DNA from: Physcomitrium patens
Taxonomy: Eukaryota > Streptophyta > Bryopsida > Funariales > Funariaceae
Length of the DNA: 64,000 nt
Direction: 5' to 3'
Assembly (NCBI RefSeq): GCF_000002425.4
Contig: NC_037255.1
Coordinates: forward strand, 8,946,436 to 9,010,435
Shown here: piece after piece, positions 59,955-64,000 of the stretch
How positions within the stretch are numbered: position 1 is the stretch's first letter
How the letters are laid out: every line of letters starts with the position of its first letter
Made by a program: the position numbers and the translations under genes
The notes under the pieces: generated by a model
Databases searched by the model: none
Told to the model about the DNA's origin: nothing
The model's input: only the letters and a program-made list of their open reading frames with translations

Positions 59955-62045
59955 ATCTACCTTTCTAGGGACGATTTCCATGAGGAGCGGTCTTTATATG
60001 TTGAAGAAATCTAAGATGTGGCGAATTATATTTGTCACATGCTCCAATCTTCTTTCTCTTCAAATATGGTTGATAGGCCCTTTCATCCATCAATAGTGTT
60101 CCATACCAAGGCAAGAAGGCTACCGTGTTATTTGGTCATTGTTGAGGCCTTTGTAACTTCCTTCAAATAAAATATTTACAATACCATGAAGAGTCTCTTC
60201 TAAGGTCATCATATTAAACACATTATATCTTGTCATCTATTCAAGAAAAGACATGTTCTTGAGGATCTTTATCTCAATTTTGTCATCTTGAAGGTTGTGA
60301 CAATTGCAATGTCTCATTTGATAAATCCACAAATAAAAGTTCTTGAGTTGAATCTGTTGGTTATTACTTCTCCATCTCCTTAACTACATAGAAGCTATAA
60401 AGAAGGATAGAGGGTAGAATATTATCTTCTTTTGATCTTGTTTCTTTTATAGTAAAGATTTTCTATTCATTATCTTATTTTTAATCAATATAATTGATGA
60501 AAAGCTTCAACTCTTTTTGCTATATTTGCAAGATTCTTTTTTGGCTCCCATGTGTATTCATTAATATCATATCTATGCCAATGAATAAGATATTTTAACA
60601 TATTTTGGTGCTGCCTTAATTCTAAGACTTCTTCCACCTCAAACTCTTAATTATTATCTATTCCTATAGGAAGAGGTGGCATTTGTCTTCTTCTTGAGAT
60701 ATTCACTGTCTTATATGACTTAAGAAGAGATACATGAAATACAAGATAGATCTTCATAGACTTTGGTGAAAATAATCAATAAGTAATAAGATTGACTTTT
60801 TCACTAATGAAAAAAGGTCTAAGCATTGACTTGTTCACTAATAAGCAATAAGATTGACATGTTCACTAATAGTCCAACTTGTCACAAGGACAAGTAGTCT
60901 TGATATTGTAACTAAATAATCATATCTTGTCACCTATGTTGAATTGTTGTTACTCCTTACAATAGACATCCATGTTGGTCTTTTGTTGTTATTGAGCTTC
61001 CTTTAATTGTATCTTCATTGTTACAAAAAAATTTGACAAACAATTTTTCAAATCTTCTGTCATGAAATTATCAACTTTTGAAAAGTGAAAAATATCAAGA
61101 CATGGATAATAACCATAATTGGTAAAAAAAGGTGTTTGTTGAGTAGAAGAATATATTGAATTATTGTATGCAAACTCTGCCAATGGCAAAAAAGTTATCT
61201 AATTGTCTTAATGATAGTTGATGGTACACTTCAAATACTTCTTCAAAACTTGATTCATCTGTTTCCTTTGCTTATTAATTTAAGGATGAAAAGCCAAAGA
61301 GAGCTTTATATCCACCTTTAGAAACTTGAGTAGTATTCTCCAAAATCTTGATACAAATTGAGTCCTCATATCTAATAAAATATCGTTTGGCAATGTATAA
61401 TAACAATAGATATTGTCAATAAAAAGCTTAGCTATTTCTTTACTTGAAATAAATTTTGTACATAGTAGGAAAATGTGCCATTTTGGTGAAGCAATCTATA
61501 ATTATAAATATAAAGCCATATGAACTTGAACTTGGAAGATATATAATAAAATCTATAGAAATAAAAGACCATGGTTATTCAGATATAGCCAATAGTTAGA
61601 AAAGTCTATAGGATCAATGATAAGGAGTTTTTAATCTTGAACAAATTTCACATGATTATATAAAGACTTCTATTACCTTCCATATTTGCAGCCATTAAAA
61701 AACTCTAGATATAAGCTCTAAAGTCTTATTGTATCTAAAATGTTATGTTGCTGAAAAGTCATGACATACTTAAAGAACAAGTAAATATGCTTCTCTTTTT
61801 GGAACATATAAGCGTCCTTTAAAGTAGAGTAGGTTGTTCTTGAATTCAAACTTTGAAATATCATGAGACTTAAAAGAAAGATTCTTGATATTATGAACAA
61901 GTTGATGAAAGGATATACTTGATTGAACTTATTTGACAAAGATCGAATCAACATTTAATGCTGATTTCATTACCTAAAGATGAAAATGCTTTGGCTTCAA
62001 GAAAATTGTTCTTTGTTGATCAAAAGATACATCTCCTTCTTATGG

Positions 62046-62420
62046 TCAAAGATAAGAGAAGCTAGAAAGATCATCTGATAAACCTTGTTGTTTTTCAAGT
62101 TGATATATGATCTTGAAATCAAATCTTGATAATGACATGCTGCAACAGACTTGGTGACAATTCAAAATACATGTCGACATGAAATACTTGAGGTTCTTGT
62201 GATTTATATATATTATAACTAGACTTGAAGCGCCAACTAAATAATGATGCCATTCTTGAAATGAATCCACAATTACAAGAAGTTCTTTATTGTAGATCTC
62301 ATAGTTAATCTCGATTGCTGAAAATTTCTTGGAATGAATAGCTACTGGATGGAATTTGTTGTTTGTTTCTATTTGCAACAATACTGTACTTAATGTGAAA
62401 TCTGATGCAATTTTCTCCAT
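62046..62420 (-). pseudogene. element I RNase H
   Basis: Reads FSAIEINYEIYNKELLVIVD, FQEWHHYLVGAS and INHKNLKYFMS, followed by FDFKIIYQLEKQQGLSDDLS, the standard RNase H order of F-type elements. Confidence 0.8.
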
Positions 62421-62445
62421 AAAAAATGCCTTAAAAAATTGACAC

Positions 62446-63740
62446 TATCTTACTGTAATTGCTTATAGTATATAAAATTAATTAAGACATATAATATATT
62501 TATAAGTCTTGATGTAAATTGGAGTGGTTAGTAAATAAATTTAAAGAGAATAGATATAAGAAAGTTTTTTTTTGGAGATTTATCTATTTTGATTATAGTG
62601 TTTATATTATGTAGGATTTAGATATTTACTATAATGCTCAAGAGAAGGTTGGAGTTTAAAGATGAAAGTTTAAACTATTAGAAGGCTTATTGAAAAGGAT
62701 GAAAATAAGGTATGGTTAGATGAAGACAAGGGGTGAAGACCTTTATCCCTGTTGGTCGAATGTCATGTCTAATGGGCTTCAAGGAGGCTACCCGAGGCCT
62801 TATTAGGAATTAAGATTTTTCTTTTGAAGGCATTCGAGCTTTGGAGGCTAGGATCAATAAGTTCAGGGTTTTGAATATAATTTGGATGAAGAGTTTGTGT
62901 GATTTTGAGTTTTTATAAAAGAAATATACGTGTTCAAAGTTAAGGTGTCAAATTTGTACCTACTATTAGTCTTTGAAGCATAACATATGCGTACAGAGAG
63001 CAATGAAAGATCGGCAACTAGAACTGGAGAAAACATTTTTTTGGCTACATTTTACATATATTTTTTTGATGAATTTTAAGTCTAGATGAAGGAGTTATAG
63101 GGCATTGAAGATAGCACATGTAATTCAAAGGTAGTAAGTGAGTCATTTTATTGATAGTAATGGTTGGAGCCATATCTTGAGTTTTTGGACGAATTTTTAG
63201 TTCAAAATTTTCATAAGTATGAGTTATTAGGTTAAAAAGCTATAGATCAAAGTTTCATGGTATTTAAATACTTATTTTGTGAGATATAAAGAAATTAGTA
63301 CGTGGGTGTATGTAAGCTAGGATTTAAAGCTACTATTAGGATTTTGGTGATATCTCAAGATCTATAATAAATTTACAATTGAATTTTTTTGTGGTAGTTT
63401 TTGAAAGTATATCAGTACTTTATGTGAAATTTAGGATTGTTTAGAGAGTCCAATCATGAGATATGAGCTGTTGAAGTTTGAAAATTATTTCTCATAAGGA
63501 TATATAAGGTTTTAAGATACTTTATCATACATTTGGGTGTTTTCTTGATACTTGGGCTTATGTATTGATGTAATTGTCTAAAAAAGAAAAATATTATATA
63601 TATAAATTTGATATTTTTATATCTTAGACTTGATTGAGTATTTAGTGGCAGCCGGAAGGGAAGTACTTTCTTGAGGCAAACTCTCTCTACTTTAATATAT
63701 TAGTGCTATCACTGAGAGAGCCTTTAGAAACTAATTATCT
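62446..63740 (+). repeat. probable LTR/leader of element J
   Basis: Unassigned sequence preceding J's gag. A TGG-starting word TGGCAGCCGGAAGGG at 63646, about 100 bases before the gag start, could be a primer-binding site, which would make the DNA before it the 5' LTR. I cannot place its outer end, and the other LTR lies outside the window. Confidence 0.4.
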
Positions 63741-63750
63741 CAACAAGTTA

Positions 63751-64000
63751 AGATGGGAGATCAAAACCTTAGATTTGTATTACCAAGTAGGATGAGTGCC
63801 CATGATTTATTTAGGATATTTTCTCAATTTATGAAAGAAAGGCAACAGATGAATGAAGAAGATAGGAATACCACCAAAGCTTTATAAGTAGTGGATAAAA
63901 TTGGAAGGTTCGATGGCAAGAACATAACTAATTTCCTCAAGATTTATACATGTGAAATAGAGGTGCATCAGATTTTAGAAATGAAGATGATACCACTTTT
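63751..64000 (+). pseudogene. element J gag start, cut by window end
   Basis: Opens MGDQNLRFVLPSRMSAHDLF, then QFMKERQQMNEEDRN, then VVDKIGRFDGKNITNFLKIY and CEIEVHQILEMKMIPLF. The order and spacing match the A/C/D gag (QQQQSNDRKEA, VVNKIDQFDGRNISRYLRCY, REMELNRVSEKKMVALF), with perhaps 35-40% identity by eye. J is therefore a separate, distantly related family. Not intact. Confidence 0.6.

Larger units (their letters stand above)
59422..62445 (-). mobile_element. element I: chromovirus 3' half
   Basis: Minus-strand relative of F: 3' LTR 59422-59954, chromodomain relic at about 60506-60660, integrase (60989-61640, including MPLAEFAYNNSIYSSTQQTPFF), integrase zinc-finger region (61718-61954), and RNase H (62046-62420). 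Similarity to F ends near 62445. Many breaks. Confidence 0.75.

Overview
The window looks like transposon-dominated DNA from a land plant, most likely a bryophyte. Three things suggest this: AT-rich intergenic DNA, plant-type TTTAGGG telomere-like repeats near 57160, and chromoviruses whose RNase H and chromodomain resemble the Tcn1-like group known from fungi and mosses. The assignment to moss is an inference and no complete host gene was recognised. No rRNA, tRNA or CRISPR array was seen.

Layout. 1-8113 is unique-looking, increasingly AT-rich noncoding DNA with microsatellites. 8114-9835 is the 3' end of a decayed chromovirus (G). 10222-45772 is one large nest. Its shell is a minus-strand chromovirus (F, LTRs 10222-10739 and 45267-45772). 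F is interrupted by a minus-strand Athila/Tat-like element (B, from 13911) and, after a 108-bp duplicated piece of F, by a solo B LTR (25250-25535 plus 42588-43098). B's gag is interrupted by plus-strand element A (17722-22980). The solo B LTR is interrupted by minus-strand element D (25536-42587), and D's pol is interrupted by plus-strand element C (29371-38024). A, C and D are one family whose reverse transcriptase and integrase look like a Ty3/Gypsy lineage familiar from fungi.

45773-47874 is AT-rich and holds a 100-N assembly gap lying between inverted arms of a degenerate repeat. 47875-52482 is another decayed chromovirus (H) carrying a solo LTR. 52483-55840 is very AT-rich with microsatellites. 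55840-58400 is a GC-richer island that may hold a host transcript, including one well-formed candidate intron and an interstitial telomere repeat. A Ty1/Copia gag relic lies near 58810-59400, a chromovirus 3' half (I) at 59422-62445, and the start of a plus-strand element (J) runs off the end. J's gag is a distant relative of the A/C/D gag.

Relative age. By-eye comparison of roughly the first 240-300 bases of each LTR pair gives about 12% differences for F, 7-8% between B LTR copies, and 5-6% for A, C and D. This agrees with the nesting order. All elements are broken fossils; C and D are the most complete.
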